Below, in pieces: positions 50,688 to 59,299 of a stretch of DNA of 64,000 bases (the stretch's first letter is position 1; each line of letters opens with the position of its first letter). This DNA comes from Lachnospiraceae bacterium (GTDB lineage Bacteria; Bacillota; Clostridia; Lachnospirales; Lachnospiraceae). A program made the position numbers and the translations under genes. The stretch is from assembly GCA_910574195.1 (NCBI GenBank), contig CAJTBF010000019.1, forward strand, positions 1 through 64,000, in the 5' to 3' direction. The notes beneath the pieces are model-generated. The model saw only the letters and a program-made list of their open reading frames with translations. It was not told the origin of the DNA and made no database searches.

Positions 50688-50915
50688 TCAATACCATACT
50701 ACATTTTTTTCTTTTGGCGGATTCTCCATTTTGGCAAGTCTGACAAGTTCACGTTTTACATGGGCCGGTGCCATAGAATATACTGATCCTTTGTGCTCAA
50801 TAATCTCCCCGTCTGCCAAGCGCATTTTCATAAATCCTTTCGGTTCATCGCTTTCTGGAAAATATTCTGCTGAAATTTCAGTTTCTGTTTTTATTATATT
50901 TTTCAAGATTACCAT
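50688..50915 (-). CDS. 75-residue protein overlapping the MuF gene, candidate immunity protein
   Basis: A small beta-rich protein (TETEISAEYFPESDEPKGFM, GEIIEHKGSVYSMAPAHVKR) ending NPPKEKNVVWY. It overlaps the 3' end of the MuF-type head gene by 38 bases in another frame, with GGAGG 12 bases before its ATG. In MuF polymorphic toxins of temperate phages an immunity gene usually follows at once, so this is the natural candidate; no experimental support is available here. It is followed by a strong terminator. Confidence 0.65.
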   Translation of the reverse strand: MVILKNIIKTETEISAEYFPESDEPKGFMKMRLADGEIIEHKGSVYSMAPAHVKRELVRLAKMENPPKEKNVVWY

Positions 50916-52329
50916 AGTATTCTAAGGCCTCCTTCCCATAGTTATATTCCTGCGCAGCCAACGCATGGGCCTTCTCATGTGGCATCTTTGGATTCTTTCT
51001 TTTTATTTCCATTTCCAGTAGTTCATGTTCTATTAAAGTTCTGTCATGAGGTTTTATGCTTTCTCCTATCATCAAGCGCTGCCAGCTCTGTGCGATTGCG
51101 CAGTCAGGGTCAAATCTTCTTCTCTCTCCCGTATCCAAATCCAATAGTGAATCATCTTCAAATAAATATGCCTTGACCTTTTTAATATCCGATTCCCGCT
51201 TTCCCAGATTCTTCGCTATTTTTCTCGCGTCTGTCGAAAAACTACGAATTTCTTCGTAATACATTTCTGCAAAATCATCAGCTTCCTTACTGAAAAGATT
51301 CGTAATTCTTGCTCCTGATTTTATTATATCAGAATCCAATCCTTTTACAATACTATCTTTAGAAATTCCGGAATTGTTTTCTATTTTTCTGATTGCGTCA
51401 GGATTTTGTAAATACTTATTTCTGAAATCTTCAAAGTCTTTCGCCTTGTCAATCCCAAAATATTCCGCTCTTTCTTTCAACGTCTTAAGTTCATCTTCAT
51501 CCAGCGCCCACTTGGCCCTCTGCCCCATAGCGCAGCGACAATGAATATCTTCCGACGCCACCCCGAACGCCCCCGGTCGCAATGCCTTATGTCCGTTTAC
51601 CTCAAAGTATTCCTCCAATTCCCGGATCTGGCCGTCCAGTATCCTGTGAGATTCCCGAGTTCGATTGTCCAGCTTTGAAATCCATTGCTTTACAACGTCC
51701 GCACCCTTTTCCTTTGCTTTGTTCAAAGTGTCCCACTGGGCTTCATTCTGAATCCTGTGCCCTTCGGTTCTGGCGATCCGCATCGCGTTGTTCATCGCCT
51801 TATGAAAAGGGCTGTTCATCCCATTTGCAATATGCGACGCAATTTCCAGCCACGTCGAACCGTTTGCAATGCCCCGGGACAGTTCCGCCCGGATCGATCT
51901 TTTTAAATATTCTGTATCCTCGCCAAGCCGCTTGTATAAATTCGTGGATAGTTTACTGTCCGTCTGAACCGCTTTCACAACCTGTCTTTGATCGATCGGA
52001 AACAGAAAAGGAACGCCCTGACCGTGCAGATCATAAAGCGTTCCCAAGAATCCGTCTTCATAGCATTTCGCAAGATAAGCGGCAATATCCCCAAATTCCT
52101 CATTCTGCAATGCATCCAGTATTCCGTCAAGCTGCTTTTTTAGCGCCTCCTGGTACTGTTTTTGGTAAATAACAGATTCCAGATCCTGCATGTCTGTCCG
52201 GCCGGCCAGTTCCCGGATCCGGACCTCACAATCCCGGGATGCCTGCTGATAGATTCGTTTCAGAAGCCGAATAACTTCCTTTTCATTTCGAATCTGTCTT
52301 TTCAGAACTTCAAGCTGCCTCTTATTCAT
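50878..52329 (-). CDS. Minor head protein (MuF/SPP1 gp7-like) with toxin-like C-terminal domain
   Basis: Residues ~1-300 are the minor capsid/head morphogenesis part: NEKEVIRLLKRIYQQASRD at the start, then SIRAELSRGIANGSTWLEIA, NAMRIARTEGHRIQNEAQWD, and the zinc-like end RPGAFGVASEDIHCRCAMG. An extra domain of about 150 residues follows: KIAKNLGKRESDIKKVKAYL, RRFDPDCAIAQSWQRLMIG, and HELLEMEIKRKNPKMPHEKA. This resembles C-terminal domains of bacterial polymorphic toxins, and the layout fits the MuF-toxin proteins of temperate phages. The start is the ATG at 52329, overlapping the portal stop. It is probably packaged in the head, and the extension may be delivered with DNA. Confidence 0.75.
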   Translation of the reverse strand: MNKRQLEVLKRQIRNEKEVIRLLKRIYQQASRDCEVRIRELAGRTDMQDLESVIYQKQYQEALKKQLDGILDALQNEEFGDIAAYLAKCYEDGFLGTLYDLHGQGVPFLFPIDQRQVVKAVQTDSKLSTNLYKRLGEDTEYLKRSIRAELSRGIANGSTWLEIASHIANGMNSPFHKAMNNAMRIARTEGHRIQNEAQWDTLNKAKEKGADVVKQWISKLDNRTRESHRILDGQIRELEEYFEVNGHKALRPGAFGVASEDIHCRCAMGQRAKWALDEDELKTLKERAEYFGIDKAKDFEDFRNKYLQNPDAIRKIENNSGISKDSIVKGLDSDIIKSGARITNLFSKEADDFAEMYYEEIRSFSTDARKIAKNLGKRESDIKKVKAYLFEDDSLLDLDTGERRRFDPDCAIAQSWQRLMIGESIKPHDRTLIEHELLEMEIKRKNPKMPHEKAHALAAQEYNYGKEALEYYGNLEKYNKNRN

Positions 52330-53788
52330 CCGGATCACCGCCGTCTTCCGGAACAATCTTATTTAATTCCTGTTCCGCTTCTTCCGTGCCCTGCTCTTCC
52401 TCTTTCGGCAGCTTATCCCGGATTTCCTCATAGTCCATATCCAGAATCTCACAAATAGACTGTATAATGGTTTCCTGGTCAAACACATTGGCCAGCCCCA
52501 GCAGGATATTTACCTCCACCTGTTTTCGTTGTGCATCGGTCAATTCATTTTGCTTATTCTCCTGTTCATTGCTCATGACTTCATGAGTAAATTCAAAATA
52601 GACATCGGAAGTCTGATATGCCGTACCTTCCTTTTCATTGATTTCATCAATCACCACGTCCACAATCTTACGCAGGAACCGCTTTATATTTCGTTCAAGA
52701 TGCTTACACCTCAGATCCAGAAGAGAATATGCCGCTTTGATTGCAATATTGGTTGTCGCAGCTGTATCCTTCAATCCTGACAAATTCAGGCCCATCCCAA
52801 AACGATAGATGTTCTTCTCATCCAGTTCCAGTTTTACCTTTCTGGCCTCATATGGAACGCTTACGGTATGAACTTCAACGCCTCCGTTATCCCCGACACC
52901 TATTATTTTCTTTGTCTTAAGATTCTGCTGCAGCTCGTCCAGATTATCTCCCTCGAATCCTTTCACTGCATACAGCGGATGATCAAAGTCAATCAGATTA
53001 TTGGATAAGCTGGATGCCATCAGATCATAGTCGTCTATGAGTTCCTTTACTGGTTTCAGATTGGATACCTGTTTCTTGTTGTTATCCAATCTGAAAAAGG
53101 GAATGAAGCCAAGATTTTCATAATACGTCTTTTCATCCCCCTCAACCTGATACAAAATGTGCGGTCTTGGATTGATATCCGCACTGGTATCTGTCTCAAT
53201 TCCTCCATCGTCTGTCTGCACATAATGATAAACCTGTTTATCATCCCAATCCATAATCTTTTTAATCCGGTGGCCTTCCTTGTCAATCCGATCCACATAC
53301 CAGTAGATCACATGATCCTTTTTATCGTCCGCAAACCGGGCCTCCACTTCCACAACACCAATACTGTCGGCACAAATAAATTTCATATTATCCATGCTGT
53401 CTTTCAGGGCATACATATAGGAAAATCCTTTGGATTGACAGTCCGCAATCGCCCCCGATAGTTCATCAATAAAGTCATCATTATTATTAAACCGTCTGTC
53501 CAGCTCTTCCTGCAGTTCCGGGATATCCGACAACACGAAAGGCTCATCACCCGAAAGCGTATACTGTGTACCCTGCTCCGTCAATTCCTTAAAAAATGGA
53601 TGCGGGATCCTGACATTTGCCCGTGTTGTATCTTCTACCAACACTCCGTCTGCATTGAAATAAAACATCCGATAATGTCTTATATCATGATCCCCATCAA
53701 AATAGCGCTCCCCAATTCGTGCAAAGTGCTTTTTCAATGAGGCCGCATCCTCGTCAATGAACATTTTAATTTCTTCCGTTGTCAGCAT
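52322..53788 (-). CDS. Portal protein (SPP1 gp6-like)
   Basis: A 488-residue portal subunit. Family segments are RYFDGDHDIRHYRMFYFNAD, RIPHPFFKELTEQGTQYTLS, LKPVKELIDDYDLMASSLSN, and GLKDTAATTNIAIKAAYSLL. The acidic C-terminus (PKEEEQGTEEAEQELNKI) is common. The start is the ATG at 53788, overlapping the HExxH gene by 23 bases. It forms the DNA-packaging ring with the terminase encoded upstream. Confidence 0.92.
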   Translation of the reverse strand: MLTTEEIKMFIDEDAASLKKHFARIGERYFDGDHDIRHYRMFYFNADGVLVEDTTRANVRIPHPFFKELTEQGTQYTLSGDEPFVLSDIPELQEELDRRFNNNDDFIDELSGAIADCQSKGFSYMYALKDSMDNMKFICADSIGVVEVEARFADDKKDHVIYWYVDRIDKEGHRIKKIMDWDDKQVYHYVQTDDGGIETDTSADINPRPHILYQVEGDEKTYYENLGFIPFFRLDNNKKQVSNLKPVKELIDDYDLMASSLSNNLIDFDHPLYAVKGFEGDNLDELQQNLKTKKIIGVGDNGGVEVHTVSVPYEARKVKLELDEKNIYRFGMGLNLSGLKDTAATTNIAIKAAYSLLDLRCKHLERNIKRFLRKIVDVVIDEINEKEGTAYQTSDVYFEFTHEVMSNEQENKQNELTDAQRKQVEVNILLGLANVFDQETIIQSICEILDMDYEEIRDKLPKEEEQGTEEAEQELNKIVPEDGGDPDE

Positions 53789-54095
53789 GATCAAACACCT
53801 CTTTCATAAACTGATCTGTAAGGGAAATTATTTCATCACCATGTGCGCCAAAAAAATCACACATTTGTTCCTCACCTTCTACCTGGTTGCTATATGAAAA
53901 TTGAAAAACATGTGTCAGTTCATGAATCACTGTTGATCTTGTGACAGATTCCGGCAACCCTTTCCGGATATTAATACGCAACTTATCATATTCTGTTAGT
54001 CCTAAATTATAACGACCTCTACCAGGATTCATTTTCTTTTTATTCCTATCGGTCAGTTTAATCTCCCAAATATCCTTGTGTATTTTGATTCTCAT
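53766..54095 (-). CDS. Small HExxH zinc-protease-like protein between terminase and portal
   Basis: A 109-residue protein with a clear HExxH motif (STVIHELTHVFQFSY) and a downstream Glu/Asp segment (EGEEQMCDFFGAHGDEII) that could supply the third zinc ligand. The fold resembles minimal ImmA/SprT-type zincins. Genes of this kind are unusual between terminase and portal. A role in capsid protein processing, or in cleaving a repressor, is possible but unproven. The start is the ATG at 54095 behind AGAGAGG; it overlaps the portal start. Confidence 0.7.
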   Translation of the reverse strand: MRIKIHKDIWEIKLTDRNKKKMNPGRGRYNLGLTEYDKLRINIRKGLPESVTRSTVIHELTHVFQFSYSNQVEGEEQMCDFFGAHGDEIISLTDQFMKEVFDHADNGRN

Positions 54096-54109
54096 TTTCA
54101 GGTTCCTCT

Positions 54110-55450
54110 CTAATAAAGCCATCTGTTTCCTTTTGCAATATATTTTTCAAGGGCATACCGCATTGCGTCCATCAGGTGATTAAAATCATCTATCGGTCTG
54201 TTCAGCTTATTCCCAAACTTGTCTTTATCCCATGTGTAGTTGCTGATCTCTGTCAGGAAATTTACACATCGGGGATGAATGATAATCTCATAGTCCTGTA
54301 TAAACTGTACGCCTGCGTTTATACTGTCCCGGCCTTTTTCCGCACCCCTGATCCTAAGACCAAGCCCTTTCAACTGGTCAATACTCTTTGGTTCCGCAGA
54401 ATCCGCGGTGATCCTCTCTTTCCGGTACCCCATATCGACAATGTTCTGACAAATCTTTTCGTTGGAAAGGCCGGCCGCATACATTTCATCCCATACGAAA
54501 ATCTTTCTGTTCTGAACATCAATGAAACCGACAAACAATGCAGATGGATCATTGGTATATCCAAAGTCAAGACCAAAAGCGGATTCAATCCTGTATTGCT
54601 GTCTGATCTGTTCCAGCGTAAAGGCTTCCTCCCGCCAGTTCTCATAAACAAGACCGTCCACAATCCCCCAGTCTCCAAGGCCTGCAACATTATAGCGCCG
54701 GGGATTCTGCTTTCGCATCGTGTCAAAGACTTTCTTATCCGCTTCATCCAGCCATTCATTACACAAATAGTTGGTGGTCATTGCAAGCGTTTCTTCATCC
54801 GGTTCATCGAAAAAACGCTTCTTTAACCAATGATGTTCATTCCAGGGGTTAAAAGTGAGAGTGATCTGTTTAAACAGGCCGGAATCTTCCGGAACTACAC
54901 CACGAATGGATTCATCCAGCATGTTGAAATCATCTTCGGAGCTAATTTCATAGGCCTCCTCAATCCACATCCAGGACAATACACCATGATCAACCGTAAT
55001 GGATGTCACTTTTAAAGGATCATCCAGTCCCCGGAAGTATATCTTCTGGCCCGTCGGTCGATAAGTCATCTCCAGAGGACTCTCTTTAATATCCCAGAAA
55101 GCATCCACGCCCAGCCGATGGATCGCCCATTTTAACTCCGTAAAACAGGAATCTTTCAGCGTACGGAATGTTTTTCTGACAACCAGCGTATTGGCATCCG
55201 GGTATTTCATCATATTGGTGATGTACCACAGTGCTGCCGTCTTGGATTTTTTACTTGCTCGAGATCCTTTTACAACCCGATATCTGCCCTTCCAGCGCCA
55301 GAAAGTACCATAACCTTTTCCAACAATATCTGGAAGTTTCTGCTCTTCTCTCCCTTTATTTACTGTTTTCTTATACTCTTCCGGATACAGAATGTATCTC
55401 ATATATCCGAATACATGTTGTGAAGAAATCTGATCCTTTACCACCAACAA
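54110..55450 (-). CDS. terL: Terminase large subunit (PBSX/TIGR01547 type)
   Basis: The motor that packages DNA. The ATPase domain has RVVKGSRASKKSKTAALWYI (Walker A) and VLSWMWIEEAYEISS (Walker B), with QITLTFNPWNEHHWLKKRFF as the coupling motif. The nuclease domain includes FGLDFGYTNDPSALFVGFID, ITADSAEPKSIDQL and DDFNHLMDAMRYALE. The 446 residues are complete. It is encoded after the small subunit with a 7-base gap. Confidence 0.96.
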   Translation of the reverse strand: MLVVKDQISSQHVFGYMRYILYPEEYKKTVNKGREEQKLPDIVGKGYGTFWRWKGRYRVVKGSRASKKSKTAALWYITNMMKYPDANTLVVRKTFRTLKDSCFTELKWAIHRLGVDAFWDIKESPLEMTYRPTGQKIYFRGLDDPLKVTSITVDHGVLSWMWIEEAYEISSEDDFNMLDESIRGVVPEDSGLFKQITLTFNPWNEHHWLKKRFFDEPDEETLAMTTNYLCNEWLDEADKKVFDTMRKQNPRRYNVAGLGDWGIVDGLVYENWREEAFTLEQIRQQYRIESAFGLDFGYTNDPSALFVGFIDVQNRKIFVWDEMYAAGLSNEKICQNIVDMGYRKERITADSAEPKSIDQLKGLGLRIRGAEKGRDSINAGVQFIQDYEIIIHPRCVNFLTEISNYTWDKDKFGNKLNRPIDDFNHLMDAMRYALEKYIAKGNRWLY

Positions 55451-55457
55451 TCACCAC

Positions 55458-55946
55458 TTAATCTTCAAGGTTCTCTTCACCTGATATCACAATAGGAATT
55501 GCAACGTTTACATCCAATTTATCATTCCACATTCCCAGATGCTTTCCAAGTAATTCAAGTGCTTTTATCTTTGAACCGATCTTCACCTCGCGCTCGACAC
55601 TGGTTCCGGTATCTGACTTTGATTGTTTATATTTAATTCCCTCAATACAAGATAAATCATCCTCCGTCGCCGTTGTTTTGATTTTCGCCTTATCGTCTAC
55701 GATATCTGTCATTCTCACAAACGCCAGCCTTGCCAGTTCCAAAATAACCCGATCTTGATTGACTCCTGTTCGTTTGGAACGCTCTGCCATTGCCTTCGCA
55801 ATAGCTGTTTGAATATCAGGTTTTATCAGGTTTTCATATCCTATTTCACTGGCACTATCAACTGAATATCCTGCCCTGATAGCTGCCTGAGTGGCATTCA
55901 AATCAATCAGATATTCCTCTACAAATCTCTTCTGTTTCTTTGTCAT
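55458..55946 (-). CDS. terS: Terminase small subunit
   Basis: A 162-residue DNA-recognition subunit. The N-terminal helix-turn-helix is LTKKQ-type: TKKQKRFVEEYLIDLNATQA-AIRAGYSVDSASEIGYE. The C-terminal part (VKIGSKIKALELLGKHLGMW) is the usual terminase_2 ending. It is the first gene of the packaging operon. Confidence 0.94.
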   Translation of the reverse strand: MTKKQKRFVEEYLIDLNATQAAIRAGYSVDSASEIGYENLIKPDIQTAIAKAMAERSKRTGVNQDRVILELARLAFVRMTDIVDDKAKIKTTATEDDLSCIEGIKYKQSKSDTGTSVEREVKIGSKIKALELLGKHLGMWNDKLDVNVAIPIVISGEENLED

Positions 55947-56115
55947 TCAGGCTCACCACCCCTCCATTCTGTTCTGGTTCAGCATACAAAAAGAACGCCC
56001 TGCCGAAACAAAGCGTCCTCTATAAATGGGAGGAAATCATATGCAGATCATCCATTGATTTCAGTTTATACTATAACATTTGAAAAACGGAAAAAGCGGA
56101 AAAAACGGAAAAACT

Positions 56116-56538
56116 TTAAATTTCTTTCATAAAATTTTCGAATTGTTTTCGTATGCTATCCCCCGTAGCCTTCCGCCCAATCCTTGCCGCCGTCTCTTCC
56201 CACGTCCTTTCCTCAAAGATCTTATGCCTGATGATCCGCTGCATCCTGACCGGAATCGTCGGCATCCATTCCTCTACCTGCCTTTTGATCTTTTCCGCGT
56301 TTTCCTTCCTCTTCTCAAGCAGTTTTTCTTCCAGGCGAAGGTTCCCGTCATCCTGATATGTGAAAGTGCTGCCCTCTACCTTGAAATGCTGTTCCTGATA
56401 TGGAAAATCCGGATTGCTGCCTTTTATCTTCGTCTGGATCACCGTTTTCTTTTTTCGCTTCAGGCGCCGGATATCCTCTTCCGTCTCCCGGATCAGCGCA
56501 CAGGCATCTATGTAGTCATACAGAATCTTTTTGTCCAC
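56116..56538 (-). CDS. RinA/ArpU-like late transcription activator
   Basis: A 140-residue protein that probably switches on the late operon. It has a coiled N-terminal half (ETEEDIRRLKRKKKTVIQTK, RLEEKLLEKRKENAEKIKRQ) and a C-terminal sigma-region-4-like helix-turn-helix (RIIRHKIFEERTWEETAARI-GRKATGDSIRKQF). I choose the GTG at 56538 as start (GGAGAGGAGCAGC upstream). It lies at the end of the early genes, just before terminase, the standard place. Confidence 0.8.
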   Translation of the reverse strand: MDKKILYDYIDACALIRETEEDIRRLKRKKKTVIQTKIKGSNPDFPYQEQHFKVEGSTFTYQDDGNLRLEEKLLEKRKENAEKIKRQVEEWMPTIPVRMQRIIRHKIFEERTWEETAARIGRKATGDSIRKQFENFMKEI

Positions 56539-56707
56539 GCTGCTCCTCTCCGATATCTTCCCCAATTCGGATCTCCCCCTTTATATCATACTTTTTTGCC
56601 AGATATTCCAGCAAGGTGCGGCACTCGTATGCTTTCTGAAGACTGCCGGAATCCTGGCCGGATGGATCTGCCTTCGTCGTTTTGGAAATCTGCTGTTTAT
56701 CACTCAT
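56516..56707 (-). CDS. 63-residue hydrophilic phage protein
   Basis: A short protein (SDKQQISKTTKADPSGQDSG, TLLEYLAKKYDIKGEIRIGE) without a recognised family. It overlaps the start of the RinA-like gene by 23 bases, which indicates coupling. The start is the ATG at 56707 with GGTGACC upstream. Confidence 0.6.
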   Translation of the reverse strand: MSDKQQISKTTKADPSGQDSGSLQKAYECRTLLEYLAKKYDIKGEIRIGEDIGEEQRGQKDSV

Positions 56708-56720
56708 ATGGTCACCGCTT

Positions 56721-56963
56721 TCATTCAATGCCGCCGGATTTTATGATTTCAACCGCATCATCAAGCATAACAAACGGCTCATCATCCGCCCGTGCACACA
56801 TTGAGTTTACTTCCAACCGCCCCGCAACCTTATCCACGTTATAGGCAGTAGGCTGGCCATCTATCAACTCACACATCTTGTTAGCCTTGTCTGCCGGGTA
56901 ATTATTAACAATAGCCATTCCAGCAATCTGCTTTTTAAATTCATCTGCATCAATCAGTCTCAT
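56721..56963 (-). CDS. 80-residue phage protein of the MRLIDAD type
   Basis: The start MRLIDADEFKKQI and the segment CELIDGQPTAYNVDKVAGRL are common to small proteins of Clostridia phages, function unknown. An ATGA overlap links it to the gene before. AGGGGGAAGGAAG lies upstream of the ATG. Confidence 0.75.
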   Translation of the reverse strand: MRLIDADEFKKQIAGMAIVNNYPADKANKMCELIDGQPTAYNVDKVAGRLEVNSMCARADDEPFVMLDDAVEIIKSGGIE

Positions 56964-57352
56964 TCTTCCTTCCCCCTCTCTAATTCTTTCAATGCGGCTT
57001 CGGCTTCTTCTCTCGTTACAAAGATTCTATCCATATTTGGAATATCCAACATCCGAAAATCCCTACTCACTATTTCTGGCACTCTATGAGGGCAATTTTC
57101 ACAACTTCCATCATGGTCTCTGCAATATTCCTCTTTGTAATCTTTTGGACAATCCATGAATATAAAAAATATTTCATCTCCTATTGCCGCAGGCAGTTTC
57201 AGCAGTTTCCCCTGTTCTTCTAAATCCTCATATTCTGCAAGTTTTTCCGCCAGCTGCAATAGCAGTTCGGCTGTTCCTTCAATTTCCCGACCATAAGGCA
57301 GAGTCTTATATGCCCTTGCGTATATTCTTGCTTTATCGCTTAATTTCTTCAT
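56960..57352 (-). CDS. Phage hypothetical protein with a Cys-rich centre
   Basis: A 130-residue protein with LAEYEDLEEQGKLLKLPAAI-GDEIFFI, a pattern shared by many Clostridia phage proteins, then a cysteine cluster (CPKDYKEEYCRDHDGSCENC-PHR) that may bind metal, and the end FVTREEAEAALKELERGK. Function unknown. AGGGGGAAAAT precedes the ATG. Confidence 0.78.
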   Translation of the reverse strand: MKKLSDKARIYARAYKTLPYGREIEGTAELLLQLAEKLAEYEDLEEQGKLLKLPAAIGDEIFFIFMDCPKDYKEEYCRDHDGSCENCPHRVPEIVSRDFRMLDIPNMDRIFVTREEAEAALKELERGKEE

Positions 57353-57379
57353 ATTTTCCCCCTTGCAATCTGTCCATTC

Positions 57380-57589
57380 TCAGTTTCGTCTTTCCAGGCA
57401 TCCGCACCTATGCACGCCCATTAAATCAAAATCCGGTTTGCATCGGCAGTGTTTCTTTTTCACATCCTTCTCCGACATCCATACACAGTGCAGTCTGCAA
57501 AAATATTTCGGGTTCTGACAGATCCGGTTATTCAGGCCCATAAACGGGTGCCTTTCATCTGCAATTAAATACCTTCTTTTCCTACTCAC
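57380..57589 (-). CDS. 69-residue Cys-rich phage protein
   Basis: A small protein with seven cysteines (CQNPKYFCRLHCVWMSEKDV, KKHCRCKPDF, HRCGCLERR), perhaps metal-binding. Starts at a GTG overlapping the stop of the frame before it. Function unknown. Confidence 0.6.
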   Translation of the reverse strand: MSRKRRYLIADERHPFMGLNNRICQNPKYFCRLHCVWMSEKDVKKKHCRCKPDFDLMGVHRCGCLERRN

Positions 57590-57759
57590 CTCTGACTGTC
57601 ACCACCTTATAGCCGCAATTCTTTCCGTTCTGCCGCCTACTTTTCTTTGACCTTATATTTGTCTCCGTAGTCCCCATTGATATTGCCAATCCTTTTGCCG
57701 TCTCTTCAACCGCAAGAGGGAATTCAAACCGATCCGGAGATACTGCCATCCATAACATT
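57582..57759 (-). pseudogene. Small phage protein gene with an apparent frameshift
   Basis: From the ATG at 57759 the frame reads LWMAVSPDRFEFP, then meets a stop soon after. Removing one base at the G4 run (57718-57721) lets it continue as LAVEETAKGLAISMGTTETN and on to VVTVRGE with a stop at 57582, 58 residues in all, a familiar small phage protein pattern. Either a real lesion or a sequence error. Confidence 0.5.
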
Positions 57760-57772
57760 TCCTATTTCCCCC

Positions 57773-58093
57773 CATGCCTCACAAGATTATTCAAAATATC
57801 CACACCTGTTTCCTTTGCCAGCTCACTGTTCAGCAACTGAAAGTACTCCGGATCCTCTTCAATGCAGTGCATCTGGTCCACTACAAAATCTATGAATTTT
57901 AACATCCTCTTCTTCCCATATCCACAATAACGATGCAGATAATCCGCGCTGATCAGAAGAAAACAGTCAAACGCTTCTCTGGTTGCATCCTGTATTTTTT
58001 CATTTCTGCAATCTGATACTTTGGATCTTTCATTTCTGCGTCGATCTGTTTTCGGATTCTATTTTTCCTGTGTGCTTTCTCTACCCAGCTCAT
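57773..58093 (-). pseudogene. Conserved phage protein gene with an apparent frameshift
   Basis: The ATG at 58093 overlaps the stop of the PAPS-reductase-like gene (ATGA). The frame runs SWVEKAHRKNRIRKQIDAEM to an A6 run (57995-58000) and then stops after 46 residues. With one more A it continues IQDATREAFDCFLLISADYL, HRYCGYGKKRMLKFIDFVVD, and ends LNNLVRHGGK, about 107 residues, a familiar Clostridia phage protein. So the gene is disrupted, or the run is one base short in the sequence. Confidence 0.65.
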
Positions 58094-59214
58094 GACATCA
58101 CCCCCGGAAAGTCCTCTAAACTCATTTGTCCATCTACATTCTTCTTTCTCTCCCGCTCAGCCATAAGCCTGTCCGCCTTGTACCTGTTATATTTCGCGCG
58201 GTACTCATAGCTTTTCCCAAATATATTCCATGCGGCTTTCACTACGTTCGGTTCATACGGCCGGATCTGTTCCAGATCCTCCACCGCTTTATACGAAATC
58301 GGACAACCGCAGCATCCTGTCCTGGTAAGGCCGTATACTTCGTATGCATCCGAATATTGAATTCCGTAGTATTCTTTATACCAGGCCTTGTCTGCATCCG
58401 ATACGTAATACAATGGGCGCAAACGGTACTGTCCTTCACTGGTTTCTGTGAAGCATAGTGCCGTATTATCCTTACGCGGCACAGACCGCATACCACCCTC
58501 ATCCCGGCGCTCCCCTGTGACAACCATTTCATAGTCTTTTTGTACCCTATGTGCCGGCTGCTTCTTGCAGAAGTCACAGCACTGCGCGCTGATTCGGAAA
58601 TCCGGTGGATACTCGCCGATAAAATCCCGCATATACTTCGAAGAATTAATTACGAGCTGAATATTCGGGCGCGGCTCCCCTCCGGAATTGCAGCAGCAGA
58701 GGAAATTGATGATACTCTCGCATTTGGGAAATCTCTCACTCAGTTCCTGCCTTTTTGCCGCCTTATCCTCTGCCTGTGTATATTCCTCTGCTATTGACAG
58801 GGGAATTTCTTTTTTCTGCCATCCTTCAAGACCTGCAGACATGATCTTCGATACAAACGGAATACCATGTTCCCGGACCGCCTGCACAATCCCAACCTTT
58901 GGCCGGACTTCCCTGATCTCTACTCCATACTTTTTGGCAGTTGCCTTTACATGGTCCCTGGTGGCCTGCATCTCCAAACCTGTATTGAAAAACACATATT
59001 CGATCGCCGGCAGATGAAATACCATCCGGACTCTTTCGATGAGGTCAACCAAGATATCACTGTCAGATCCACCAGAATACGAACAGATCGCTTTTGGATG
59101 TTCCCGTAAACGCTTCGCAATAATACTTTCAATTGCCTGAAACTTTGCTGGTGCGTCAAAATCCGCATAGTCCGGTCTTTCTGTATAAACTTTGCTTTTA
59201 TATGTTTCTTTCAT
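58090..59214 (-). CDS. PAPS-reductase-like PP-loop protein with cysteine cluster
   Basis: A 374-residue protein of the phosphoadenosine-phosphosulfate reductase superfamily. The PP-loop is CSYSGGSDSDILVDLI near residue 45, and FFNTGLEMQATRDHV follows as in these enzymes. Cysteine pairs (QCCDFCKK, then TGCCGCP) could bind an iron-sulfur cluster, as in DndC-type sulfur transferases. ERRDEGGMRSV and the following region are typical of phage members. No dnd genes are nearby. It probably modifies DNA or tRNA or replaces a host function; this is not known. The start is coupled by ATGA overlap to a short frame. Confidence 0.8.
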   Translation of the reverse strand: MKETYKSKVYTERPDYADFDAPAKFQAIESIIAKRLREHPKAICSYSGGSDSDILVDLIERVRMVFHLPAIEYVFFNTGLEMQATRDHVKATAKKYGVEIREVRPKVGIVQAVREHGIPFVSKIMSAGLEGWQKKEIPLSIAEEYTQAEDKAAKRQELSERFPKCESIINFLCCCNSGGEPRPNIQLVINSSKYMRDFIGEYPPDFRISAQCCDFCKKQPAHRVQKDYEMVVTGERRDEGGMRSVPRKDNTALCFTETSEGQYRLRPLYYVSDADKAWYKEYYGIQYSDAYEVYGLTRTGCCGCPISYKAVEDLEQIRPYEPNVVKAAWNIFGKSYEYRAKYNRYKADRLMAERERKKNVDGQMSLEDFPGVMS

Positions 59215-59299
59215 TCTTCAAAGAAGCCCGTGTACACGTCACCCCGGCCGGAGGCTTTGGCTCCTTTCCCGTATTCTTTCCTTCGCACAGATTCTCTGA

